From assembly GCF_017939745.1 (NCBI RefSeq), contig NZ_JAGKQQ010000001.1:3224001-3288000 (forward strand): a stretch of DNA of 64,000 nucleotides, in the 5' to 3' direction. Both the position numbers and the translations under genes were made by a program. The number at the start of each line of letters is the position of its first letter. Within the stretch, counting starts at the first letter, position 1. Origin of the DNA: Gemmata palustris. Its GTDB lineage: Bacteria > Planctomycetota > Planctomycetia > Gemmatales > Gemmataceae. This document shows positions 34,225 to 43,105 of the stretch, in pieces. The notes under the pieces were generated by a model. That model was not told the origin of the DNA and did no database searches. It was given only the letters and a program-made list of their open reading frames with translations.

Positions 34225-35115
34225 ATGGCGAAACCGTTCGACGCGACGTTGAATGCGCTCATCGCCGTCCGGCCGGACGACTGGGCCGCGTACTTCGCAC
34301 GACTCGCGGGCATCCCACCGGGTCCGAGCGAGGCGCTCGATACCGACCTCGCGACGACGCTCCAGGCGGACCGGATCTTTCGCATCAACGGCCCGAAACC
34401 GGCCCTGATCCACCTAGAACTGGAAGCGAACCACCGGCTCGGCGTGCCGCGCGACCTGATGCGGTACAATACCCTCATCGACCACGAGCACCAACTGCCG
34501 GTAGAGTCGGTGCTGGTTCTCTTGCGGCCGAAGGCACTGGCGAGCGACCAAAACGGGTTGTACCACCGGTACGGCGTAACCGGGAGCATCATCGCCCAGT
34601 TCCGGTACCGCGTGGAGCGCGTGTGGGAGCGATCGATCGACGACTGGCTGAGGGGCGGCATCGGCCTCGCCCCGCTCGCGCTTTTGACGGACGAGGCGAG
34701 TGCCGACCTCGAGGGCGCGTTGGACCGGTTCCACACGTGCCTGATCGACACCGGCGCCGACCGAGCCGTCACGAACAGTGTGCTGGGCTCGTCTTACGTG
34801 CTGTGCGGCCTGCGCTACGACAACGAGCGCGTGGCCGAGATGTACCGGAGGTTGAGTATGCTGATGAAGGAATCGACGACGTACCAGGCGATTCTCGGCG
34901 AGGGCCGCGAGCAGGGGCTCGAACAGGGGCTTGAGCAAGGCCGGCTCCGCGCCTCACGCGATCTGATGCTGCGTCTGGGAACAAAGAAGTTCGGGGCACC
35001 ATCGACCGGGACCGCCGCGGTTCTCAACGGAATCACGGATTTGGGCCGACTGGAGCGCCTCGCGGACCGGATTCTGGACGCGACGAGCTGGGACGAGTTG
35101 CTGAAAACCGAGTGA
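34225..35115 (+). CDS. Rpn/PD-(D/E)XK nuclease-like protein
   Basis: The 296-residue protein belongs by pattern to the Rpn / transposase-like PD-(D/E)XK group: an N-terminal nuclease core with ADRIFRINGPKPALIHLELE (the E-x-E of the site) and then HHRLGVPRDLMRYN-like helices. The C-terminal region has the repeated EQGLEQG helix typical of the group. Rpn proteins are DNA endonucleases that promote RecA-independent recombination; planctomycetes often have many. No strong ribosome site precedes the ATG. It lies between mutS and the anti-sigma pair, in the opposite direction to both. Confidence 0.78.
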   Translation: MAKPFDATLNALIAVRPDDWAAYFARLAGIPPGPSEALDTDLATTLQADRIFRINGPKPALIHLELEANHRLGVPRDLMRYNTLIDHEHQLPVESVLVLLRPKALASDQNGLYHRYGVTGSIIAQFRYRVERVWERSIDDWLRGGIGLAPLALLTDEASADLEGALDRFHTCLIDTGADRAVTNSVLGSSYVLCGLRYDNERVAEMYRRLSMLMKESTTYQAILGEGREQGLEQGLEQGRLRASRDLMLRLGTKKFGAPSTGTAAVLNGITDLGRLERLADRILDATSWDELLKTE

Positions 35116-35133
35116 ATCGCGGCGAGTTGCGGG

Positions 35134-35556
35134 TCAGGTGGGGACTTCGCGCACCTTGGCCATGCTGACGACGTTGCCCTTGCCGTGGTACTCGACCTCG
35201 GTCATGAACCCGCGCATGAGGAGCAGCCCGCGCCCGCAGGGGCGCTCGAGGTTCTCGATGGCGGTCGGGTCGGGCACGTCCTCGGGGTTGAACCCGTCGC
35301 CCTCATCGGTGATGCGGATGTCGAACCGCTCGGGGGTGATGTGGTAGACGATGAACACCCGCTTGTCGAGGTCCATCTGGTTGCCGTGCTTGATCGCGTT
35401 GACGAGGGCCTCTTCGAGCGCGAGCTTGATCGCGAAGATGTCGTGCTCCGTGTACCCCCGGGCGTGCAGCGCGTCCTCGATCAGTTCCATTACGCGGCGC
35501 GACTCGCCCAGGTCACTGGGTATCGTCAGTTCGGTAACGGTGCGGGTGGCGCTCAT
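35134..35556 (-). CDS. Serine-kinase-type anti-sigma factor (RsbW/SpoIIAB-like ATPase)
   Basis: The 140-residue GHKL ATPase has the N box EEALVNAIKHGN, the G1 box DEGDGFNPEDVPDP and the G2 region GRGLLLMRGFMTEVEYHG. Such proteins bind a sigma factor or phosphorylate an anti-anti-sigma partner on Ser. Its likely partner is encoded 77 bases upstream on the same strand. No sigma factor gene adjoins the pair, so the target is elsewhere or the pair feeds another switch. Confidence 0.9.
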   Translation of the reverse strand: MSATRTVTELTIPSDLGESRRVMELIEDALHARGYTEHDIFAIKLALEEALVNAIKHGNQMDLDKRVFIVYHITPERFDIRITDEGDGFNPEDVPDPTAIENLERPCGRGLLLMRGFMTEVEYHGKGNVVSMAKVREVPT

Positions 35557-35633
35557 GCTTGGAAGTCGCGGGAACCGGCGAAATGGAGCACGGGGGCGGA
35601 CGGCGGCGCCCCCGCGCGCGAGTGGGCGGGCGG

Positions 35634-35999
35634 TCAGAACCCCTGCAGCCCGGCCTGTTCGTCCGGGAAGATGGTGAGGATCTTGTCCAGCTTGGTGATC
35701 TTGAAGACGTCGAGGATGTCCTTGGCGATCTTGCACAGCACCAGCTTGCCCTGAACGGCCTGGAGCTTGCGGTGCAGCGTGATCAGCTTGCCGAGGGCGG
35801 CGCTGGACATGAACTCGACGTTGCCGAAGTTGAGCAGCACCTTCCGGCGGCCGAGCTCGTCGACCAGGCGGAACAGGTCGTCGCCGATCATCTGGATGTT
35901 CTGCTCGTCCAGGATCTTCTTGTCGACGAAGTTGACGACCGCGATGTCCCCGATGTCTTCGACTTCGAGCCGGCGACGGCGGGGCGGTTGGGACGCCAT
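35634..35999 (-). CDS. STAS-domain anti-anti-sigma factor (RsbV/SpoIIAA-like)
   Basis: The 121-residue protein has a single STAS domain: VEDIGDIAVVNFVDKKILDE and NFGNVEFMSSAALGKLITLH, where the Ser of MSSAAL matches the phosphorylation site. It probably binds and is switched by the kinase encoded next to it. The first ten residues (MASQPPRRRR) are basic. The start at 35999 has GAGGAT eight bases upstream. The two genes form an operon. Confidence 0.9.
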   Translation of the reverse strand: MASQPPRRRRLEVEDIGDIAVVNFVDKKILDEQNIQMIGDDLFRLVDELGRRKVLLNFGNVEFMSSAALGKLITLHRKLQAVQGKLVLCKIAKDILDVFKITKLDKILTIFPDEQAGLQGF

Positions 36000-36444
36000 G
36001 AGACACATCCTCAGCGAGAAGGAAAGCGAGAGCCAGCCACACGCAGCGGCGCGCGCCAACCACACGGAGTAAAGGAAATCATTCTGGTTCGGGGACGTTC
36101 TGTCAAGTAGCGCGGGTGATTTTAACGGACCAGCGTTCGATCGAGCCCGCCCCGGCGGGGCCGCACCGCCTCTTGTTCCGCGGCGCTCACACTGGGGCGC
36201 CCGTTCCGGCAGCAGGCGCCCGCGGTCCCGGCGTTCGTGAGTGCGAGCGGAAGGCTTGTCATGGGTCGCGGGCGAATAAGGCCGGCCGGGTGGTTTCGCG
36301 AGTTCCGGCGTTACTGTTTACTAGCGAGAGTAACACCCGTATCGCTCCGGTGCGCTCACATTACGCGCAGTTCTGCCGCCCGGCGCCGGCGGAACCGGAA
36401 CGACCGCTCCGCGCGGCACCGGCGGAACCCTCCCGCGCCGGGCC
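36000..36444. other. Intergenic region, nothing identified
   Basis: This 445-base gap lies between two minus-strand genes. The short open frames in it are GC-rich shadows with no ribosome sites. No repeat family of the window and no hairpin with a T run was found. Confidence 0.5.
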
Positions 36445-37515
36445 TCACGGTAGCGGGATGCCCTTCAGCTTGAACGGCACCTTGAACTCGACGAGCGGCG
36501 CCGGGGTCTCGTACACGAGCTTCCAGCCCTTGGTGGTGGGCGCGCTGAAGCCGTTCTTCGGGTCCTCCTTGTAGCGGTGGGTGACGACGAGCGGCGTCGC
36601 GCGCTCCCGCTCCGGGATCTCGTAGTCGTCGATCGTCACCGTTTTGCCGTCCGGCGCCCGCAGGAGCAACCGGTTGTCGCGCAACCACCAATCGCCCTCG
36701 AAGCTCTGGAACACCGGTTGCCCGGCAGGGTAGTTCACCTCCACCACGATCTCCCACGAATCTTTAATCTTCTGGACCCGCTTGAGCGCCGCGGTCACGT
36801 CGCCCTGTTTCTTGGCGTCCGGCAGTTTCCCGTCCGGTACGTCGAACGCGAACGCGAGCAACCGGTCGGCGGCCGTCACCGTGAATTCGCCGTCCAGCGC
36901 GGTGAGCTGCTCGCTCTTGCGCGTGAGCCCGTTAAGGCGCACTTTCATTTCGCTCGTGGAGTTGGTAGGTAGCGTCTTCGCGCTCCCGTCCTCGGCGGTG
37001 ACGCGCCCCCCGGTCGGGTCCGTGATTTTGGTAATGCGCGGCGCCGTATCGATGCGGTACACGCGGACGCGCGGCTCCCAGTGAACGAGCAGTCCTACGT
37101 CGTGAAAGGTCGCGCCCAGTTCGAGCAGCGTGCGCCCCACGACCTGCTGCACGACCACGCGGAACGCCCCGTTCGTGGCGGCGATCTCCTGCGAAGCGCC
37201 GCGCGGGACGAGCTCGACCTTTTGCCCGCCCTCGGAGAGCGCGATCCGCGTGCGCGTCTTGTCGGCGCTCGCCTGGAGCGCCTCCCAGAACGGTACGCGG
37301 TCGAACGCCACCGGGCACTGCGTTTTGAGCGCCGCGGGCGCGACCGAGATCGGGATTTTGGACTGTTCCGACAGCCCCACGCAGACCTCGCCGAGCACCT
37401 TGCCGGACTTGTTCCAGGTGACCGGCGTCGGTGCGAGCGCGGGTTTCGGCGGGTCGGCCGCGGGCAGTAGTGACAGCGCGCCCACCAAGACGCATATAAT
37501 GGTTAGTATTCGCAT
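36445..37515 (-). CDS. Secreted protein of unknown function
   Basis: The 356-residue protein has a signal peptide (MRILTIICVLVGALSLLPAA). The N-terminal part, KVLGEVCVGLSEQSKIPISV ... FDRVPFWEALQASADKTRTR, resembles the small secretin-type (STN-like) module seen in many planctomycete secreted proteins. The C-terminal half is beta-rich with several Trp-containing strands. No catalytic motif is visible. It is transcribed away from aceE, 140 bases off. The exact family is not recognised. Confidence 0.78.
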   Translation of the reverse strand: MRILTIICVLVGALSLLPAADPPKPALAPTPVTWNKSGKVLGEVCVGLSEQSKIPISVAPAALKTQCPVAFDRVPFWEALQASADKTRTRIALSEGGQKVELVPRGASQEIAATNGAFRVVVQQVVGRTLLELGATFHDVGLLVHWEPRVRVYRIDTAPRITKITDPTGGRVTAEDGSAKTLPTNSTSEMKVRLNGLTRKSEQLTALDGEFTVTAADRLLAFAFDVPDGKLPDAKKQGDVTAALKRVQKIKDSWEIVVEVNYPAGQPVFQSFEGDWWLRDNRLLLRAPDGKTVTIDDYEIPERERATPLVVTHRYKEDPKNGFSAPTTKGWKLVYETPAPLVEFKVPFKLKGIPLP

Positions 37516-37655
37516 CGCGGTCCTCGGTTCGGGAGGGGCGCCCCGGTCGTATAGACGACCCGGAAGCCCCCGCCTATCCTAACCTTGCACCACGAGCCGA
37601 GCCACCCGCGGTCCGCCCCGCCTCGATTCTTGCTCGCTACACGAGGATTTCGCCG

Positions 37656-40484
37656 ATGCTCGTCACCCCGGACGTGTTGGCTCTGAATAGCGCCCGACTT
37701 CCCGAAGACATCGACCCGCAGGAAACCACCGAGTGGCTCGATGCAATGGAGGCCGTGCTTAAACACGGCGGGCCGGAGCGGGCCAAGTACCTCCTCGAAA
37801 CGCTCATCGCGGTCACCGACCGGGCCGGCGCTAAAATGCCCGGCGGGATCACGACGCCCTACGTCAACACGATCCCCGTCGAAGACCAGGCGGCCTTCCC
37901 CGGCGACCGGGTTCTCGAGCGGAAGCTCAAAAGTGCCATCCGCTGGAACGCGATGGCGATGGTGCTCAAAGCGAACAAGAACACCAACGTCGGCGGCCAC
38001 ATCTCCACCTTTGCCAGTGCCGCCACGCTTTACGAAATCGGCTTCAACCACTTCTTCCACGGCCGCTCGGCCGACCACCCCGGCGATGTTGTGTTCTTCC
38101 AGGGCCACGCGAGCCCCGGCATGTACGCGCGGGCTTACGTCGAAGGGCGGCTGGAAGAAAAGAAGCTGGACAACTTCCGCCAGGAACTGAAGCCCGGCGG
38201 CGGGGTGTCGAGCTACCCGCACCCGTGGCTCATGCCGGACTTCTGGCAGTACCCGACCGTCAGCATGGGCCTCGGCCCGATCATGTCCATCTACCACGCC
38301 CGGTACAATCGGTACCTGCGGGACCGCGAGCTCGCGAAGACGGACCGCGCCCGCGTGTGGGCGTTCCTCGGCGACGGCGAGTGCGACGAGCCCGAATCGC
38401 TCGGCGCGATCAGCCTCGCCGGGCGCGAGAAGCTCGGCAACCTCACCTGGGTCATCAACTGTAACCTGCAGCGGCTCGACGGCCCGGTGCGCGGGAACGG
38501 GAAGATCATTCAGGAACTCGAGGGCATCTTCCGCGGCGCCGGGTGGAACGTCATCAAGGTGGTGTGGGGGACCGACTGGGACGAGTTGCTCAAGAACGAC
38601 CACACCGGTGCGCTCGCCCGGCGCATGATGGAAGTTGTTGACGGCGAGTACTGCGACTACGTCGGGCGCGACATGCGCACCACCGAAGAGATCAACTCTA
38701 AGAAGCTCATCAGCGAGGAAGAGGACGCCGACCGTCGCGGGGCGTACATCCGCGACGTGTTCTTCAACACGCCCGAACTCAAGGCGCTCGTCGAGCACCT
38801 CTCGAACCGCCAGGTCGCGGCCCTCAAGCGCGGCGGGCACGACCCGCTCAAGGTGTACGCGGCGTACAAGACCGCGACCGAGCACAAGGCCCAGCCGACC
38901 GTCATTCTCGTGAAGACCGTGAAGGGTTACGGCATCCCCGGCGACGGCGGGCAAGGCAAGTTCACCACCCACCAGTTGAAGAAACTCGCGGTCCAGATCG
39001 AAGCCGTGCCCGACATGAAGCCGGAGGAGAAGTCGAAGCGCCAGACGCTCGCCGCGCTCCGCCAGTTCCGCGAGCGGTTCGAGCTCCCGGCCCTGTCCGA
39101 CGAGCAACTCGAAACGATCCCCTTCTACCGCCCGCCCGCGGACAGCCCCGAAGCGAAGTACCTGAAGGCCCGGCGCGACGCCCTCGGCGGCCCACAGCCG
39201 TTCCGCAACAACGAGTTCGTGCCGTGCCAGCCGCCGGAGCGCAAGAGCTTCGAGCGCCTGTACGGGGCCACGGTCGAGGGGAAGACCGCCTCGACCACGT
39301 TCGCGTGGGTCAACCTGATGACCCAACTGTGCCGCGACCCGCACATCAAGCACCTGATCGTCCCCATCGTGCCGGACGAGGGGCAGACGTTCGGGATGCC
39401 GCCGATGTACAAGGCGTTCGGCATGTACTCCAGCGTCGGGCAGACGTACACGCCCGTCGATAAGGGGTCGCTCTCGGAATACCGCGAGTCGAAGACCGGC
39501 CAGATCCTGCAAGAGGGGATCAACGAGGCCGGGAGCATGGCGAGCTTCATCGCCGCCGGCACCGCGTACAGCACGCACGGCGTGAACACGATCCCGTTCT
39601 ACATCTATTACTCGATGTTCGGGTTCCAGCGCATCGGCGACCTCGCGTGGGCCGCGGCCGACGCCCGCACCCGCGGGTTCCTGATGGGCGCCACCGCCGG
39701 GCGCACCACGATCAACGGCGAGGGGCTCCAGCACGAGGACGGGCACAGCCACCTGATGGCCATGACCATCCCGACGTGCCGCACCTACGACCCGGCCTAT
39801 GCCTACGAGCTCGCGGTCGTCATCGAAGAGGGCATCAACGCGATGTACGTGCGCGGCGAGGAGTGCTTCTACTACCTCACCGTTTACAACGAAGCCTACG
39901 ACATGCCCGCGATGCCCGGCGAGCACGTGCGCGAGGGCATCATCCGCGGGCTGTACCCCGTAAAGAGCGCGAAACCCGCCGGCGCGAAACTCGAGGTGCA
40001 GCTCCTCGGCAGCGGCGTCATCCTGAACGAGGCGCTCCGGGCACAGCAGATCCTCGCGGACAAGTACAACATCGCCAGCACGGTCTACAGCGCGACCAGC
40101 TACCAGATGCTCCGCAAGGACGCCATCGAGTGCGAGCGCCACAACCGCCTGCACCCGGACGCGCCCAAGAAGGTGCCGTTCGTTTCCCAGGTGCTCGGCG
40201 CCACGAAGGGGCCGATCGTCGCGACGAGCGACTACATGCGGGCGCTGCCGGAAACGGTCGCCCCGTACCTGAACGGCCGGCTGCTCGCGCTGGGCACCGA
40301 CGGGTTCGGCCGCTCGGAAACGCGCAAGGCGCTGCGGCGCTTCTTCGAGGTGGACGCCGAGAACGTGGTGGTCGCCGCGCTGTACGCGCTCTTCGAGCAG
40401 GGGCAACTCGACCCCGGCACGGTGAAGAAGGCGGTCGCGGACCTGGGCATCGACCCGGACGCCGCGCACCCGTGGACCATCTGA
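37656..40484 (+). CDS. aceE: Pyruvate dehydrogenase E1 component, homodimeric type
   Basis: The 942-residue enzyme decarboxylates pyruvate with thiamine diphosphate and passes the acetyl group to E2. The TPP motif is GDGECDEPESLGAISLAGRE ... NCNLQRLDGPVRGN, the N-terminal NTNVGGHISTFASAATLYE is typical of the AceE type, and the C-terminal transketolase-like part includes GRTTINGEGLQHEDGHSHL. The length exceeds E. coli AceE (887) by about 55 residues. aceF follows 130 bases downstream. The E3 gene is not in the window. Confidence 0.96.
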   Translation: MLVTPDVLALNSARLPEDIDPQETTEWLDAMEAVLKHGGPERAKYLLETLIAVTDRAGAKMPGGITTPYVNTIPVEDQAAFPGDRVLERKLKSAIRWNAMAMVLKANKNTNVGGHISTFASAATLYEIGFNHFFHGRSADHPGDVVFFQGHASPGMYARAYVEGRLEEKKLDNFRQELKPGGGVSSYPHPWLMPDFWQYPTVSMGLGPIMSIYHARYNRYLRDRELAKTDRARVWAFLGDGECDEPESLGAISLAGREKLGNLTWVINCNLQRLDGPVRGNGKIIQELEGIFRGAGWNVIKVVWGTDWDELLKNDHTGALARRMMEVVDGEYCDYVGRDMRTTEEINSKKLISEEEDADRRGAYIRDVFFNTPELKALVEHLSNRQVAALKRGGHDPLKVYAAYKTATEHKAQPTVILVKTVKGYGIPGDGGQGKFTTHQLKKLAVQIEAVPDMKPEEKSKRQTLAALRQFRERFELPALSDEQLETIPFYRPPADSPEAKYLKARRDALGGPQPFRNNEFVPCQPPERKSFERLYGATVEGKTASTTFAWVNLMTQLCRDPHIKHLIVPIVPDEGQTFGMPPMYKAFGMYSSVGQTYTPVDKGSLSEYRESKTGQILQEGINEAGSMASFIAAGTAYSTHGVNTIPFYIYYSMFGFQRIGDLAWAAADARTRGFLMGATAGRTTINGEGLQHEDGHSHLMAMTIPTCRTYDPAYAYELAVVIEEGINAMYVRGEECFYYLTVYNEAYDMPAMPGEHVREGIIRGLYPVKSAKPAGAKLEVQLLGSGVILNEALRAQQILADKYNIASTVYSATSYQMLRKDAIECERHNRLHPDAPKKVPFVSQVLGATKGPIVATSDYMRALPETVAPYLNGRLLALGTDGFGRSETRKALRRFFEVDAENVVVAALYALFEQGQLDPGTVKKAVADLGIDPDAAHPWTI

Positions 40485-40614
40485 CCGGGGCGCGCCGTCG
40501 GACAGTGACAATCGAAGGCGCGCGACCTCGCGCCCCCGGCTCGCACCGCGTGACCGTTCGGACAAGTTGACACCACAGTGGCGGGTCGCGTGCGCGCGGT
40601 CCGTAGGGGGCCTA

Positions 40615-42252
40615 ATGGACATCGTGCTTGCGAACCCGGGCGAGGGTATTGAGGGCGGTACGGTCACGGCGGTGTTCGTGAAGGCGGGCGACGCGGTCAA
40701 GTCGGGCCAGGCGCTGGTCGAGGTGAGCACCGACAAGGCCTCGATGGAGGTCACCGCCGAGGCCGACGGCACCGTCGAAGCGGTCCACGTCAAACCCGGA
40801 GACAAGGTCGCCGTCGGAGGCAAACTCGTCCGCGTATCCGGCGGGGCGAAGCCGAGCGAGGCGCCCGCACCGAAGAGCCCACCCCAGCCGAAGGCAGAAG
40901 CCCCGGCCGCGCCCGCGCCGCAACCGAAGGCCGAAGCGCCTCGCGCCGACGCCGCATCGATCGACGTCGTGCTCGCGAACCCGGGCGAGGGTATTGAGGG
41001 CGGTACGGTCACGGCGGTGTTCGTGAAGGCGGGCGACGCGGTCAAGTCGGGCCAGGCGCTGGTCGAGGTGAGCACCGACAAGGCCTCGATGGAGGTCACC
41101 GCCGAGGCCGACGGCACCGTCGAAGCGGTCCACGTCAAGCCCGGAGACAAGGTCGCCGTCGGGGGCAAGCTCGTCACCCTCAAGACCGCGGGCGCCGCAC
41201 CGACCGAGCCGAAGGCTTCGACGCCCGCACCGGCCCAACAAGCCGCACCGACGTCGGCCGCGCCCTCCCCACAAGCGCAGCCCGCATCGAACAACGGCAG
41301 CGCGAGCGGCACCAAGACGGTCGTCCCCGCCGGACCCGCGACGCGCAAACTCGCACGCGAACTCGGCGTCGCACTCGGCGAGCTGAAGGGCAGCGGGCGC
41401 GAGGGCCGCGTGACGCTCGACGACCTCAAGGGCTTCGTCCGCACCGAGCGCCAGCGCGTGAAGGGCACCGGCGGCGGGCCGGCCGCGCCCGCGAGCGGGA
41501 TCATCGTGAATGCGTTCGCGCTCCCGCCGCTGCCGGACTTCGCGAAGTTCGGGCCGGTCGAGGTGACCGATATCGGTGTGACCCGGCAGGCGATCGCGAA
41601 GAACCTCACCGTCGGCTGGCGGACCATGCCGATGGTCACGCAGCACGAGCTCGCGGACATCACCGACCTGGAAGCCGGGCGCAAGCGCATCGTCGACGCC
41701 CTCCCCAAAGGTAGCCCGAAGATCACGATGACGGTGCTCGCGATCAAGGCGTGCATCGCGGCCCTGAAGGAGTTCCCGCGGTTCAACAGCAGCTACGACA
41801 TGAACGCGGGCAAGCTGGTCCTCAAGAAGTACTTCCACATCGGCATCGCGGTGGACACGGACGCGGGGCTGAAGGTGCCCGTGATCCGCGACGCGGACAA
41901 GAAGAGCATCCGCGACCTGGCCGCGGAAGTGTCCGTCATCGCGGAGAAGGCCCGCACGAACAAGCTCACGATCGACGAGATGCGCGGGGGCACGTTCACC
42001 ATCACGAACCTGGGCGGCATCGGGGGCACCGGGTTCACGCCGCTGGTGAACTACCCCGAGGTGGCGATCCTGGGCCTGTCGAAGTCCGCACTGCAACCGG
42101 TCGTGCGCGACGGGCAGATCGTCGCGCGGCTCGTGATGCCGCTCTCGCTCACCTACGACCACCGCGTCATCGACGGGGCCGACGGGTGCCGGTTCGCGGT
42201 GCGCCTGTCCCAGCTCTTCAGCGACCCGCTCCGGCTCCTGATGGAGACGTGA
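40615..42252 (+). CDS. aceF: Dihydrolipoyl acetyltransferase, E2 of pyruvate dehydrogenase
   Basis: The 545-residue protein has two lipoyl domains (each with EVSTDKASMEV, where the Lys is lipoylated), Pro/Ala-rich linkers, a peripheral subunit-binding domain (GPATRKLARELGVALGELKG) and the catalytic acyltransferase core ending YDHRVIDGADGCRF. The two lipoyl domains are almost identical in DNA (about 40618-40830 and 40964-41176, some five differences). The ATG at 40615 was chosen because the first lipoyl domain starts at once. It follows aceE in one operon. Confidence 0.95.
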   Translation: MDIVLANPGEGIEGGTVTAVFVKAGDAVKSGQALVEVSTDKASMEVTAEADGTVEAVHVKPGDKVAVGGKLVRVSGGAKPSEAPAPKSPPQPKAEAPAAPAPQPKAEAPRADAASIDVVLANPGEGIEGGTVTAVFVKAGDAVKSGQALVEVSTDKASMEVTAEADGTVEAVHVKPGDKVAVGGKLVTLKTAGAAPTEPKASTPAPAQQAAPTSAAPSPQAQPASNNGSASGTKTVVPAGPATRKLARELGVALGELKGSGREGRVTLDDLKGFVRTERQRVKGTGGGPAAPASGIIVNAFALPPLPDFAKFGPVEVTDIGVTRQAIAKNLTVGWRTMPMVTQHELADITDLEAGRKRIVDALPKGSPKITMTVLAIKACIAALKEFPRFNSSYDMNAGKLVLKKYFHIGIAVDTDAGLKVPVIRDADKKSIRDLAAEVSVIAEKARTNKLTIDEMRGGTFTITNLGGIGGTGFTPLVNYPEVAILGLSKSALQPVVRDGQIVARLVMPLSLTYDHRVIDGADGCRFAVRLSQLFSDPLRLLMET

Positions 42253-42297
42253 GAACCACCGGGGGCCGCGGTCGACCCGCAGGGGATTCGTGTTTGT

Positions 42298-42424
42298 GCC
42301 CTCTCCCCTTGCGGGAGAGGGTCGTCGCGCTTCGCGGCGGGGTGAGGGGTTGCTCCCACACACAGGAACCACCCCTCACCCGGTTCGCAAAGCCTCACCA
42401 CCCTCTCCCGCAAGGGGAGAGGGC
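42298..42424. repeat. Palindromic repeat type B, copy 4 (inverted inner arms)
   Basis: Same arm order as copy 3: GTCGTCGCGCTTCGCGGCGG first and GGTTCGCAAAGCCTCACCAC second, between GCCCTCTCCCCTTGCGGGAG and its complement. It follows the aceF stop by 45 bases. Confidence 0.85.
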
Positions 42425-42468
42425 ACAATCCGAAACCGGCCTGCCGTTTCGGTCAACGGGCCGCCGGA

Positions 42469-42638
42469 CTAACATTTGCTAACATTTCGGGGCCGGGGCC
42501 GATCGCGCCGGCCGAGCAACACACCAACTGCTGATATCCCCGGGCTTTTGACACATCGGGCGCCGAATCATCCCCCGCAGATGGCTAACAATCGCTGACA
42601 TTTCTGCGCTTCCGGGTGAGCATTCGGCCAACATTTCG
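42469..42638 (-). ncRNA. Candidate transcribed element with AATGTTAGC motifs, copy 2
   Basis: On the minus strand it has GAAATGTTGGCCGAATGCTC, GAAATGTCAGCGATTGTTAG (42604-42585) and GAAATGTTAGCAAATGTTAG (42488-42469). The last differs at one base from the motif at 31141-31160. A TTGTAT-17-TACAAT promoter-like pair lies upstream. No coding frame is associated. Confidence 0.35.
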
Positions 42639-42702
42639 CACCTGCACCCGTGCATGTCCCGCGCGCACAATAGCATCGGACACTCGGTCCGCGCATTGGC
42701 AA

Positions 42703-42731
42703 ATTGTATACTAGTGAACGAATAAATACAA
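42703..42731 (-). promoter_or_regulatory. Promoter-like pair before the copy 2 element
   Basis: On the minus strand TTGTAT (42731-42726) and TACAAT (42708-42703) are separated by 17 bases in a locally AT-rich stretch, unusual for this GC-rich window. Confidence 0.4.
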
Positions 42732-42759
42732 ACAGTTTCTTCCCCGCGGGTGTTTCCCC

Positions 42760-42963
42760 GGGTGCGCATCACGACCCGGGGGCTGGGATGTGCAACCCCT
42801 TCGGGGTAGAAACCCGAACCACCCTTGAGCCCCGGTGAACCCCGCCCGCAAGGGCGGCGGGTGCGCCCACACGCGGCGCGCGCCCGCACGACCAATGCCG
42901 GTACCCCGAAGGGGTCATACTCCCCCGTCCAGGGTCGACCGCAACGCGGGCGCACCCTGGGAA
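42760..42963. repeat. Inverted repeat type D, copy 2
   Basis: Contains CAACCCCTTCGGGGTAGAAA and GTACCCCGAAGGGGTCATAC, and ends GGGTCGACCGCAACGCGGGC plus GCACCCTGG. The left outer arm has diverged. It continues into a type E copy at 43024. Confidence 0.75.
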
Positions 42964-43023
42964 CCCCGTGCGCACCCGCGCCCCAAACAACACTGGGCGC
43001 CACCCGGTCCCCGACCACGCGCA

Positions 43024-43084
43024 GCTCGCCAGGGGTTTCACCCCTGGCGAGCTGCGGTCGCCCCATCCGTGGCTACAAAGCCAC
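43024..43084. repeat. Repeat type E, copy 2
   Basis: GCCAGGGGTTTCACCCCTGG followed by CGAGCTGCGGTCGCCCCATC and CTACAAAGCC. It lies between the type D copy and the stop of MTEAEW member 3. Confidence 0.6.
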
Positions 43085-43105
43085 CACCGCGCCCCCCGTG
43101 CCCCG

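Noticed and set aside
34225-35115. Rpn-like gene considered as a transposase of a mobile element
   Set aside because: No inverted ends or target duplication are seen around it. It is reported as a nuclease-like gene only.
37503-41786. Very long open frame (over 1400 codons) on the minus strand opposite aceE and aceF
   Set aside because: It is the antisense shadow of two certain genes in GC-rich DNA. The translation is low-complexity and rich in Arg, Val and Gly, with no family motif or ribosome site.
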